This document shows, one piece after another, positions 19,556 through 27,984 of a stretch of 35,778 nt of DNA; the stretch's first letter is position 1, and each line of letters opens with the position of its first letter. A program made the translations under genes and the position numbers. The notes beneath the pieces were generated by a model, which was given only the letters and a program-made list of their open reading frames with translations, had not been told where the DNA came from and did not search any database. Origin of the DNA: an uncultured Alphaproteobacteria bacterium (GTDB lineage Bacteria > Pseudomonadota > Alphaproteobacteria > HIMB59 > GCA-002718135); assembly GCA_902596365.1 (NCBI GenBank), contig CACJTT010000010.1, positions 1 to 35,778 of the forward strand. The letters are read 5' to 3'.

Positions 19556-20680
19556 ATGCGTGTTGGTATTATAGGGTGCGGAAATATTTCAGAAACTTAT
19601 TTTGATTGTCAAAATATTTACAATAATTTTAATGTAATAGCCTGTGCAGATATTGATACAGATGCAGCAAAAAAAAGTGCTGAAAAGTTTAATGTAAAGG
19701 CTCAAAGTGTTGAAGATCTGCTCTCAAATTCAGAGATTGATTTAATAATTAACCTCACTATCCCTTCTGCCCATAAGGAAGTGATTATAAATTCTTTAAA
19801 GGCTGGAAAACATTGCTTTAGTGAGAAACCATTAGCTATGAATTTTGATGAAGGAAAAGAAATATATGAATTATCTAAAAAACAACAGCTTTATGTTGGT
19901 TGTGCTCCAGATACATTTCTTGGTGCTGCTGGACAGAAAGCTAGGCAGTTATTAGAAAATAATGAAATTGGAGAAGTGGTTTTGGGAACTTTTAATATTA
20001 TGTCACATGGTATGGAGCATTGGCATCCTAACCCTGATTTTTTTTTCAAGCCAGGAGCAGGGCCAGTATTTGATTTAGGTGTTTATTATCTAACACAATT
20101 GGTAAATTTACTAGGTCCTATAAAAACTATTAGTTCAATTAGTGGTACTGCAACACCAGAAAGAATAATAACAAGCCAACCTAGAAGTGGAGAAAAAATT
20201 AAAGTTGAAACTCCAACAACCTTAATGGGTACTTTGGAATTTCAAAATAATGCAAAAATACAATTTTTCTGTTCATGGGATGTATGGAAACATAAACATT
20301 CTACTATAGAATTATATGGATTAGATGGATCTATGATTATTCCTGATCCAAATTTTTTTAGTGGGGATATTTTGGTATCAAAAAAAGAAGAAGATTGGCA
20401 AAAAGTAAACAACGATAAAATGTTATTAGGGGTACCAAATAAAGCTGACAATGATGGAACAATAATTGCAAATTATCGGGGAATAGGATTAGCGGATATG
20501 ATTGATGCTATTAAAAATAAAAGACAAGCAAGATGCTCATTAGATTTAGCTATACATGTTCTAGAAATTATGGAAGGAATTTTAACATCTTCTAAAAATA
20601 GACAAATGTATAATTTAACAACTCAACCAATTCAGCCTAAATTTTTAAGTGAGGAAGAAATTAAATACCTAAAGAGTTAA
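19556..20680 (+). CDS. Gfo/Idh/MocA-family oxidoreductase (second copy, divergent)
   Basis: This 374-residue NAD(P)-dependent oxidoreductase begins with the Rossmann motif VGIIGCGNISETY (3-15) and has EKP at 90-92 (CFSEKPLAMNF). The C-terminal domain includes HGMEHWHPNPDFFF (151-164) and GPVFDLGVYYLTQLV, with D173 and Y177 at the usual catalytic spacing. It is clearly different from the first copy (the C-terminal domains do not align closely by eye), so the two are unlikely to be recent duplicates and probably act on different intermediates. It starts 1 nt after the isomerase stop and ends the operon. Its end overlaps the convergent mlaC end by 4 bp, with no room for a terminator. Confidence 0.9.
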   Translation: MRVGIIGCGNISETYFDCQNIYNNFNVIACADIDTDAAKKSAEKFNVKAQSVEDLLSNSEIDLIINLTIPSAHKEVIINSLKAGKHCFSEKPLAMNFDEGKEIYELSKKQQLYVGCAPDTFLGAAGQKARQLLENNEIGEVVLGTFNIMSHGMEHWHPNPDFFFKPGAGPVFDLGVYYLTQLVNLLGPIKTISSISGTATPERIITSQPRSGEKIKVETPTTLMGTLEFQNNAKIQFFCSWDVWKHKHSTIELYGLDGSMIIPDPNFFSGDILVSKKEEDWQKVNNDKMLLGVPNKADNDGTIIANYRGIGLADMIDAIKNKRQARCSLDLAIHVLEIMEGILTSSKNRQMYNLTTQPIQPKFLSEEEIKYLKS

Positions 20681-21285
20681 TTTATAATTTTTTGATAACT
20701 AGATTCATTTATCTTATCAAGTTCTTCATTTAGTTTAGTTAAATCATTATCAACATTTTTAAGCATTGAATTAAATTCTGATCTTTTAGTCTCATAAAGA
20801 GAAATTCCTGAAATTATTAAATCAATAACAAAATATCGTTCTTTATGTTTTAGAACTCTCCAAGTAACTATCATTTCTCCAGTATCTAAATATACTTCCA
20901 TGTCTATATAATTAACTTTATTTTTTTCATCATATCTTGAATCTGTTAATTCATATTTTTGGTTTGAGTAACCTTGCATAAGAGATGCGATATTTAATGC
21001 TAAATGCCTTTTAAATAGATTAATATAAATTTTTCTAGTTTCTTCATTGGCATTTTTATAACTCTGTTTTGCAATATTTATTGCAATACTTTTTCCTGGA
21101 AAATTGTTGTTAATTGTTTGTTCAATTAATAAAAACCTATTTTCATTAGGTAGATTCGGATCTTGATAAGCTATTAAGATTTTATCAACTTCTTGTTTTA
21201 ACCATTCAGAGGCTTCACTTGCTTTTAAACTCGATGATAATACTATAATAAATATAAATACTAAAAATTTAATTAAATTAATCAT
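20677..21285 (-). CDS. mlaC: MlaC-type periplasmic phospholipid-binding protein
   Basis: MlaC (Ttg2D/toluene-tolerance family) shuttles phospholipids between the outer-membrane MlaA complex and the inner-membrane MlaFEDB transporter. The 202 residues start with a signal peptide (about residues 1-23, ending SLKA) followed by the typical helical start ASEWLKQEVDKIL. The core contains RKIYINLFKRHLALNIASLMQGY and YFVIDLIISGISLYETKRSEFNSML, the latter matching the family signature D-(I/V)-x-(I/V)-x-G-(I/V)-S-L near the C-terminus. Its start overlaps the mlaA stop by 4 nt. The MlaFEDB genes are not in the window. Confidence 0.92.
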   Translation of the reverse strand: MINLIKFLVFIFIIVLSSSLKASEASEWLKQEVDKILIAYQDPNLPNENRFLLIEQTINNNFPGKSIAINIAKQSYKNANEETRKIYINLFKRHLALNIASLMQGYSNQKYELTDSRYDEKNKVNYIDMEVYLDTGEMIVTWRVLKHKERYFVIDLIISGISLYETKRSEFNSMLKNVDNDLTKLNEELDKINESSYQKIIN

Positions 21286-22067
21286 TCAAATTCAATACTA
21301 ATCAAAGGTAGTGGTGTCAAATCACTATCATCTGTATTATTAATAGCAGCTTTTCTGTTTTGATAGTAAGAACTTCTAACTGCTGCATAATAATCTAAAG
21401 AATTATCCCTAAGGGCATTAACTTCATCTATAATTCTAGATCTTTGGTCAACTGCATTTACTGCTGTTCTCAACGGTATTGCCCATGCCTCTCCTTGATT
21501 TGCAGCATAAGCATTTACAGGATCAGTCATCATCGTCATTACCATTCCTGAAGTATCTCTTAAATTCGAGGGACCAAATAAAGGTAGTACAATATAAAAG
21601 CCATCACCAACTCCCCATGTTGCAAGTGTTTGACCAAAATCTTCTTCTTTTTGCTCAAGACCTAGATCATCTGCAACATCAATTAATCCTAATATTCCAA
21701 TTGTTGAATTGACTAAAAACCTACCTGTCGACTCAGCTGCATTTTTTCCTTGGCCTTGCAGTAATTGATTCACTGCTACAAGAGGAAGTTTTAGATTCTT
21801 TATAAAATTACCAATTCCACTTTGAACTGGAGTCGGTAATTTTTTATATCCTTTGGCCGTTGGTTCTAAAATAATTTTATCTGCAACATTATTAAATTCG
21901 AATACTGCTCTATTAATACCTTCAAGAGGGTCATAAATTTCATCTTCAAAAACTGAGGTTTCAAAGTCTTCTGAGTTAGTACTCACATCATCAGATGCAC
22001 CAGCATTAAGATTAAAACTAATAAAAATAATAGTAAAATATATTAATAATTGTTTTAATTTATTCAT
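21282..22067 (-). CDS. mlaA: MlaA/VacJ outer-membrane phospholipid-removal protein, without lipobox
   Basis: MlaA removes misplaced phospholipid from the outer leaflet of the outer membrane. The 261 residues carry YDPLEGINRAVFEFN (about 46-60), NFIKNLKLPLVAVNQLLQG, GRFLVNSTIGILGLIDVA, EDFGQTLATWGVGDGFYIVLPLFGPSNLRD and a C-terminal LDYYAAVRSSYYQNR, all family signatures. The N-terminus (MNKLKQLLIYFTIIFISFNLNA) looks like an ordinary signal peptide. There is no cysteine there, or anywhere in the protein that I can see, so it cannot be lipidated as E. coli MlaA is. It is translationally coupled to mlaC. A 70-bp AT-rich gap separates its start from the divergent helicase gene. Confidence 0.94.
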   Translation of the reverse strand: MNKLKQLLIYFTIIFISFNLNAGASDDVSTNSEDFETSVFEDEIYDPLEGINRAVFEFNNVADKIILEPTAKGYKKLPTPVQSGIGNFIKNLKLPLVAVNQLLQGQGKNAAESTGRFLVNSTIGILGLIDVADDLGLEQKEEDFGQTLATWGVGDGFYIVLPLFGPSNLRDTSGMVMTMMTDPVNAYAANQGEAWAIPLRTAVNAVDQRSRIIDEVNALRDNSLDYYAAVRSSYYQNRKAAINNTDDSDLTPLPLISIEFE

Positions 22068-22137
22068 TTTTTATGACTAATTTTATATAGTTATATAGTT
22101 TAATTTTTTATTATTATATAACTTTTATATCATAATT

Positions 22138-24363
22138 ATGTCAGAAAATTCTAATAATTATCTACAATCCCTAAATGAATTTCAAAGAGAGGCTGTAGAA
22201 AATAATTCTGGAGCTACCTTAGTTTTGGCAGGTGCTGGAAGTGGTAAAACAAGAGTTTTAACTTATAAACTACTCCATCTCCTTGCTATGAAAATTTTAA
22301 AACCTAATCAAATATTAGCAGTAACCTTTACTAATAAGGCTGCATCCGAAATGAAATTTAGAGTATCTAAAATGTTAAATTTCCCTATCGATAAAATGTG
22401 GCTGGGCACTTTTCACTCTCTGTCATTAAAAATTTTAAAAAAAAATTATGAAATAGTTGGTTTAAAAAAAAATTTTGTTATCATCGACAAAGATGATCAA
22501 TTAAAACTTATAAAAAAAATTTGTGAACAAGAAAATATAGACACTAAAGATATTTCTCCTAAGTTTTTCAGTAATGCAATTGATGGTTTAAAAAACAAGG
22601 GGGTTTTTTTTAATGAACTTAAGCCAAACAAATATAGAAATAATGATGAAGAGCTCAGATTAGTATACAAAACTTATCAGCAGGAATTAAATAGAATTAA
22701 TTGTGTTGATTTTGGTGATTTGATTCTTTTGTGTATAAAATTATTTAAAACAAATAATGATGTAAGAGAATATTATCAAAATTTATTTCATTTTATATTG
22801 GTAGATGAATATCAAGACATTAATTTTATCCAGCAAAAATGGTTAGAGTATTTATATCAAGGTCATAAAAATATATGTTGTGTAGGAGATGATGATCAGT
22901 CTATTTATTCTTGGAGAGGGGCTGATGTAACTAATTTATTAGAGTTTAAAAAAAATTTCAATGATCCTAAAATAATCAGATTAGAGCAAAATTATAGATC
23001 GACAAAAAATATTTTGGAATGTGCTTCAATACTTATTGATAAAAACAAAAGTAGATATGGAAAAAAACTATGGAGTGACAATGAAATAGGTGAAAAAATT
23101 ACAATTAACGGCTTTTGGGAAACAAAAGAGGAAGCAATTAATACAACTGATCAAATAGAACTGTTAATATCAAAAAAAGTTAAACTTTCAGAAATTGCTA
23201 TATTATTTCGAGTTGCTGCACATACAAGATCTTTTGAAGATAGATTGATATCGATAGGCTTACCTTATAAAATTGTTGGAGGATTAAGATTTTATGAGAG
23301 AAAAGAAATAAAAGATATCATTGCTTACCTAAGGATCATAAATAATTTATCAGATGATTTAGCTTTTGAAAGAGTAATAAACACACCTAAGAGAGGAATA
23401 GGTAAATCAACACTTGCTAAAATCAATAATATTTCAAGACAAAATAATATAAGTTTGTTTGAAGGTTCTCAAATATTTGTTAATGAAATTAAAACTAAGG
23501 TAAATATAGAAATTGAAAATTTTATTAAGAACATCATAAATTGGAGAAAAATTAAAAAAAATTTTGATCACATTGAGCTTACTAAAGCCGTTTTAGAAGA
23601 TTCTAAGTATATGCAGTCACTAGAAATTGAATTAAAGAGTTCAAAAAATCCTGAAAGTTTATCAAGAATAGATAATGTAAATGAGTTTTTAGAAAGTTTA
23701 AAAGATTTTGAAAATTTAGAAGGTTTTTTAGAACATGTGGGCCTAGTAATGGAAAATATCTCCAATACAAATGTCCCAACCATCAGTTTAATGACAATGC
23801 ACGGCGCGAAAGGATTGGAGTTTGACTATGTTTTTTTAGCTGGATGGGAAGAGGGAGTTTTCCCCAGTCAAAGATCACTAGATGAGTCGGGAACCAAAGG
23901 TTTAGAAGAAGAGAGAAGATTAGCATATGTCGCGCTTACAAGAGCAAGAAAAAAAATTCAAATATCTTATGTTAATCAAAACAGATATTCATATGCTTCA
24001 CATGATTTTAATACTCCCTCACGTTTTATTTCAGAATTACCAAAAGATTTAATTGAATTTAATGACTCAAAATTTGTTGAGGAAAATGATTTTTTAAGTA
24101 ATTTCATTTCAACTGAAGATATTGTTAGTGATTATTTAACTCCTGGAAGAAAAAGAATGTTAGGAAATAAATCCAATGATATTGATTGGGAGTTTAATCA
24201 AGATGTATCTTTTGAGGATGATTTAATGATTCATGATGAAGTTTTTCATAAAAAATATGGAACTGGAATAATATTGAAAAAAGATATAGATAAAGCGGAA
24301 GTCGATTTTAAAAATTTTGGTTTAAAAAAAGTTTATTTAAAATTTTTACAGATTAAGAATTAA
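22138..24363 (+). CDS. uvrD: ATP-dependent DNA helicase, UvrD/PcrA (superfamily 1A)
   Basis: This 3'-5' helicase functions in repair and replication restart. The 741 residues contain the Q-motif region (LNEFQREAV), Walker A GAGSGKT (32-38), VTFTNKAASEMK (motif Ia), VDEYQDIN from residue 222 (motif II), GDDDQSIYSWRGAD (motif III), QNYRST (motif IV), TMHGAKGLEFDYVF (motif V) and VALTRAR (motif VI). The C-terminal tail has a short Tudor-like segment (DEVFHKKYGTGIILKKD) as in PcrA/UvrD, where it contacts RNA polymerase. It stands alone on its strand. The last 11 bp overlap the 3' end of convergent ligA. Confidence 0.95.
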   Translation: MSENSNNYLQSLNEFQREAVENNSGATLVLAGAGSGKTRVLTYKLLHLLAMKILKPNQILAVTFTNKAASEMKFRVSKMLNFPIDKMWLGTFHSLSLKILKKNYEIVGLKKNFVIIDKDDQLKLIKKICEQENIDTKDISPKFFSNAIDGLKNKGVFFNELKPNKYRNNDEELRLVYKTYQQELNRINCVDFGDLILLCIKLFKTNNDVREYYQNLFHFILVDEYQDINFIQQKWLEYLYQGHKNICCVGDDDQSIYSWRGADVTNLLEFKKNFNDPKIIRLEQNYRSTKNILECASILIDKNKSRYGKKLWSDNEIGEKITINGFWETKEEAINTTDQIELLISKKVKLSEIAILFRVAAHTRSFEDRLISIGLPYKIVGGLRFYERKEIKDIIAYLRIINNLSDDLAFERVINTPKRGIGKSTLAKINNISRQNNISLFEGSQIFVNEIKTKVNIEIENFIKNIINWRKIKKNFDHIELTKAVLEDSKYMQSLEIELKSSKNPESLSRIDNVNEFLESLKDFENLEGFLEHVGLVMENISNTNVPTISLMTMHGAKGLEFDYVFLAGWEEGVFPSQRSLDESGTKGLEEERRLAYVALTRARKKIQISYVNQNRYSYASHDFNTPSRFISELPKDLIEFNDSKFVEENDFLSNFISTEDIVSDYLTPGRKRMLGNKSNDIDWEFNQDVSFEDDLMIHDEVFHKKYGTGIILKKDIDKAEVDFKNFGLKKVYLKFLQIKN

Positions 24364-26377
24364 TTTTTTTTAAAAATTCATCTTCAGTCAATGTCTTTAT
24401 ATTTAATTCTTTTGCCTTTTTTGATTTAGAGCCTGCTTTTTCACCAATTATTACATAATCAGTTGTTTTACTAACACTAGATAGAATTTTTGCACCTACT
24501 TTCTTAGCTAAATATTTTGCTTCATCTCTTGAAATATTGATTAAGGAGCCGGTAAATACTAAGTTTTTGCCATTAAAAAAATTATTAATATTCTCTATTT
24601 TATTTTCATTGATATTTATATGATTAGATAGTTTTTCTAATAAGGCAATGTTTTGATTATATGAAAAGAAATCCTTAATTGCATTAATAGCTTTTGGGCC
24701 AAGACCATCAATATTATATAAAATATCAGTTTCTTTAGATGCTAAGATAAAATTTTTTATGTTTTTAAATTCTTTTGCTATAATTTCTGAGTTTACCTCA
24801 CCTATAAATCTTATTCCTAAAGAATATATAAATTTATCTAGATCAATATTTTTAGAATTTTCAATCGAATTTATTAAATTATTAAATGATAATTCTCCCC
24901 AACCATCTAATTTTTCAATTTTTAATTTTAAATTTTTTAATGCAAATATATCAGCGACATCTTTTATAAATTTCAAATCATAGAATTGTTTTACTTGTTT
25001 TTCACCAAATCCATCAATATTTAATCCTTTTTTACTAACAAAATGAATTATCTGAGAAACTTTTTGAGCATAACATCCATAAATATTAATACATCTTAAT
25101 ACTGCTTCATTCTGTTCTTTAAAAGTTTTACTTCCACATATTGGGCATTTTTTTGGCGCAGTTATCTTTTTATTTATTTTTTTTGATTTTTTTATTACTT
25201 TAATAACCTGAGGTATTACATCTCCTGCCCTTTGAATTTCAACAGTATCACCAATTTGTATATTCTTTTTTTTAATTTCATCAAAATTGTGAAGAGTTGC
25301 ATTTGAAATAATTACGCCTCCTAAATTAATACTTTGTAATCTTGCCACTGGCGTTATTGATCCGGTTCTACCCACTTGAAAATCAATTTCCTCAACTGTT
25401 GTTGTAGCTTTTTCTGCAGAAAATTTTAGAGCAATTGCCCATCTTGGATTTTTACCAACGCTACCCAGTCTTTTTTGATTTAACATATTGTTTAATTTGA
25501 TTACTAACCCATCGATGTCGTAATCTAAATTACTTCTGGTTTTATTTATTCTATTATAGAATTCAAAGATTGAATTCATATTTGAAGCTTTAATATTTAT
25601 TTCATTTTTTTTAATTCCCCATTTTTCTAAATTTTCATAATATTCATCAAAATAACTAAATTCATAGGATGAATATCCTATCCCATGAGCTAAGAATTGT
25701 AATGGTCTTGATTTACTTATATTGACATTAAGCTGCCGTAAACTTCCTGCAGCTGCATTTCGCGGATTAGCAAATTTATTATTTTTATCTAACTTTAAGT
25801 TAATCTCTTCAAAATCTTTTTTTGTTAAAAAAACCTCACCTCTAATTTCTATATAACTTGGAAATTTACTTTTTAATTTTTTAGGTATATTTTTTATGTT
25901 AAGTATATTTTGTGTAACATCCTCTCCTATAAGCCCATCTCCCCGTGTTGCTGCTGATAGGAGTATACCATCTTTGTAGGTTAAATTAAGTGATAGGCCG
26001 TCAATTTTAGCTTCACATACATAATCAAGTTTTTTTTTTAATTCTATATTTAGATATTTTTTTACTCTTTCATCGAATTCTTCAATATCTTCTAAATTAA
26101 ATGCATTTGCTAGTGAAAGCATAGGTGATCCATGTTTAATTTTCTGAAATTTATTTTTTAAATTTCCACCTACAATTTCATTAGGTCCATTTTTTAATTT
26201 TAAATTAGGATATTTTTTTTCTAGAAGTGAATTTTCAATAACTAATTTATCAAATTCACTATCCGTGATTATAGGTTTATCATTTTGGTGATAATGGATA
26301 TTATGTGTTCTAATTAATTTGGCTAATTGTATTATTCTGCTTTTTATTTTTTTTAAATCCTCTTTTTTATTCATCAT
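24353..26377 (-). CDS. ligA: NAD+-dependent DNA ligase LigA
   Basis: LigA seals nicks in replication and repair. The 674 residues have the NAD-binding Ia domain, with IHYHQNDKPIITDSEFD, and the adenylation site K124 in CEAKIDGLSL. GEVFLTKKDFEEIN, KNPRWAIALKFSAEKA and VGRTGSITPVA are the nucleotidyltransferase and OB-fold motifs. A four-Cys zinc finger (CPICG ... CINIYGC), helix-hairpin-helix repeats (around 480-580) and a C-terminal BRCT domain (FNGKNLVFTGSL ... DYVIIGEKAGSK) follow. The start is MM; the second Met is equally possible. It overlaps the bamD stop by 11 nt. recN, often found between bamD and ligA in alphaproteobacteria, is absent here. Confidence 0.97.
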   Translation of the reverse strand: MMNKKEDLKKIKSRIIQLAKLIRTHNIHYHQNDKPIITDSEFDKLVIENSLLEKKYPNLKLKNGPNEIVGGNLKNKFQKIKHGSPMLSLANAFNLEDIEEFDERVKKYLNIELKKKLDYVCEAKIDGLSLNLTYKDGILLSAATRGDGLIGEDVTQNILNIKNIPKKLKSKFPSYIEIRGEVFLTKKDFEEINLKLDKNNKFANPRNAAAGSLRQLNVNISKSRPLQFLAHGIGYSSYEFSYFDEYYENLEKWGIKKNEINIKASNMNSIFEFYNRINKTRSNLDYDIDGLVIKLNNMLNQKRLGSVGKNPRWAIALKFSAEKATTTVEEIDFQVGRTGSITPVARLQSINLGGVIISNATLHNFDEIKKKNIQIGDTVEIQRAGDVIPQVIKVIKKSKKINKKITAPKKCPICGSKTFKEQNEAVLRCINIYGCYAQKVSQIIHFVSKKGLNIDGFGEKQVKQFYDLKFIKDVADIFALKNLKLKIEKLDGWGELSFNNLINSIENSKNIDLDKFIYSLGIRFIGEVNSEIIAKEFKNIKNFILASKETDILYNIDGLGPKAINAIKDFFSYNQNIALLEKLSNHININENKIENINNFFNGKNLVFTGSLINISRDEAKYLAKKVGAKILSSVSKTTDYVIIGEKAGSKSKKAKELNIKTLTEDEFLKKINS

Positions 26378-27173
26378 CTAGAAAGTTTAATTTTTTTAAA
26401 AAGCTTTTAGATTTATTTTGTTTATTAATTAAATTATAACTTAACTCATACCATTTAGACTTAGGGTAATTATATCCTAAAACTGAAGCAGTATTTGAAG
26501 CTTCTTCTTTTAAACCTATAGTCATATAAACTTCAGTTGTTCTATATAAGGCTTCTGGAGTAAATCTTGTATTTGAAAAATTGCTGATAACAATTTTATA
26601 CCTGTTTAGTGCTGCTGTATATTTACCTTTTTTTTGATAAAAATAAGCTATGCTCATATGTTTAGCAGCAATATTTGAATTAACTAATACAACTTTTTGC
26701 CTACCATCCTTTGCATATTTACTATCAGGGAATCTCTTTATAAGTTGCTGGAGATTTTCTAAAGCAAGATAATTGTTTTTACCATCAAGATCTTCATGAG
26801 ATATTTGCTCATAATAGCAGAGTGCTCTCATGTAATAAACATAATCAATATTTTTTAATGATGGATATTTATTTATTATTCTTGAAAATTTAAAAATTGC
26901 ATCATCATAATTTAAATTACCATAATCAATAAAACCAGACATGATTTGAGATTGAATTGCTTCATTTGATAAAGGATAAAGTCTTTCAATTTCTTCAAAA
27001 ATAATAATTGCCTCATCTGACTGCTTAGAATTAAACTTATTCATTGCGTCTATGTACATCAAATCTGCACTTTCTTGATTTTTAGATAATGAATTATCTA
27101 TGTTATTGTCTTTTGATGAACAATTAAATATCGCTAGCAAGCATATTAGTAGACTAAACCTTTTTAGTATCAT
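26367..27173 (-). CDS. bamD: Outer-membrane assembly lipoprotein BamD (ComL)
   Basis: BamD is the essential TPR lipoprotein partner of BamA in beta-barrel insertion. The 268 residues begin with a lipoprotein signal (MILKRFSLLICLLAIFNCSS) and C18 as the probable lipidated residue; Asn at -1 and Phe at -2 make the lipobox atypical. TPR-like helices start at DLMYIDAMNKFNSKQSDEAIIIFEEIERLYPLS. Family signatures include YYMRALCYYEQI, LIKRFPDSKYAKDGRQK, HMSIAYFYQKKGKYTAALNRYKIVI and PEALYRTTEVYMTIGLKEEA. It is followed by ligA with an 11-nt overlap and is divergent from the amidase gene with only 37 bp between starts. Confidence 0.94.
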   Translation of the reverse strand: MILKRFSLLICLLAIFNCSSKDNNIDNSLSKNQESADLMYIDAMNKFNSKQSDEAIIIFEEIERLYPLSNEAIQSQIMSGFIDYGNLNYDDAIFKFSRIINKYPSLKNIDYVYYMRALCYYEQISHEDLDGKNNYLALENLQQLIKRFPDSKYAKDGRQKVVLVNSNIAAKHMSIAYFYQKKGKYTAALNRYKIVISNFSNTRFTPEALYRTTEVYMTIGLKEEASNTASVLGYNYPKSKWYELSYNLINKQNKSKSFLKKLNFLDDE

Positions 27174-27210
27174 AAAAATTGATATATATATTGATTAATA
27201 GTAAATTTGA

Positions 27211-27960
27211 ATGAAATTAATTCATAAATTTAAATCTTTAAATTATGACAAAAGGAAAAGTAAACAAATTTCCTTTTTAATCTTACATTATACTGCTTTA
27301 CCATCTATTAGAGACTCAATTAATTACTTATGTGACAAAAGAAATAAAGTTAGTTGCCATTATATAATTAGTCAAAATGGAAAAATATATAATTTAGTTA
27401 ATGAGAAGCATAGAGCTTGGCACGCTGGGCAATCTGCTTGGCTATTAGAAAAAGATTTAAATAGTGTATCAATAGGGATAGAGTTAGATTTTAGTCCAAA
27501 CAATAATAATAATAAATTTTCTTTATTACTTATTAAGTCATTAATTTCTCTTCTAAAATATCTTAAAAAAAAATATAAAATTAATAAAAAAAATATTTTA
27601 GGTCATTCAGATATTGCGCCATACAGAAAAATAGATCCAGGTGAAAAATTTCCTTGGAACAAGCTATATAATTTACATTTATCATATATCCCTAAAAAAG
27701 TTAGTTTAAATAAATTAAAAAAGATTAGAATTTGGTTTAAAAAAAACAAAATTTATTCTAATAAAAATAAAATACTTATTATGTTAAATTTTATAGGATA
27801 TGATGTTTCCAAATCAATTAATAATCAAAGTTCATATAAAAGTTTAATTAATAATTATAAAAGTCATTATCTTCAAAAAAGTAAAAAAAAATATTCAAAT
27901 ACTAAATTATTTACTTTTATTGAGAGACATTTCTGCAGTTTATTATTGACCAAAACATAA
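27211..27960 (+). CDS. N-acetylmuramoyl-L-alanine amidase (Amidase_2; AmpD/AmiD-like)
   Basis: This zinc amidase cleaves the bond between MurNAc and the stem peptide. The 249 residues show Zn ligands H26 (LILHYTAL), H132 (LGHSDIAP) and D142 (RKIDPGEKFPW), with E91 (SIGIEL) as the likely catalytic acid and RAWHAGQSAW around residue 71. From about residue 165 a Lys/Asn-rich C-terminal part has a degenerate peptidoglycan-binding-like pattern (MLNFIGYDV ... YKSHYL). No signal peptide or lipobox is present at this start, so it is either cytoplasmic (muropeptide recycling, AmpD-like) or exported in another way. It precedes rnpB. Confidence 0.9.
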   Translation: MKLIHKFKSLNYDKRKSKQISFLILHYTALPSIRDSINYLCDKRNKVSCHYIISQNGKIYNLVNEKHRAWHAGQSAWLLEKDLNSVSIGIELDFSPNNNNNKFSLLLIKSLISLLKYLKKKYKINKKNILGHSDIAPYRKIDPGEKFPWNKLYNLHLSYIPKKVSLNKLKKIRIWFKKNKIYSNKNKILIMLNFIGYDVSKSINNQSSYKSLINNYKSHYLQKSKKKYSNTKLFTFIERHFCSLLLTKT

Positions 27961-27974
27961 AAATTAAATAATTA
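27946..27974 (+). promoter_or_regulatory. Candidate rnpB promoter overlapping the amidase 3' end
   Basis: TTGACC (27946-27951, five of six matches to the -35 consensus) is followed at 17-bp spacing by TAATTA (27969-27974, weak -10). The predicted start at about 27981-27984 agrees with the 5' end of RNase P RNA inferred from the P1 helix. The hexamer lies within the last codons of the amidase gene. Confidence 0.45.
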
Positions 27975-27984
27975 GATCTTGATG

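Noticed and set aside
12447-20700. Genomic island bounded by tRNA attachment-site repeats
   Set aside because: I found no copy of the tRNA 3' end near the right end of the sugar region and no integrase or transposase gene.
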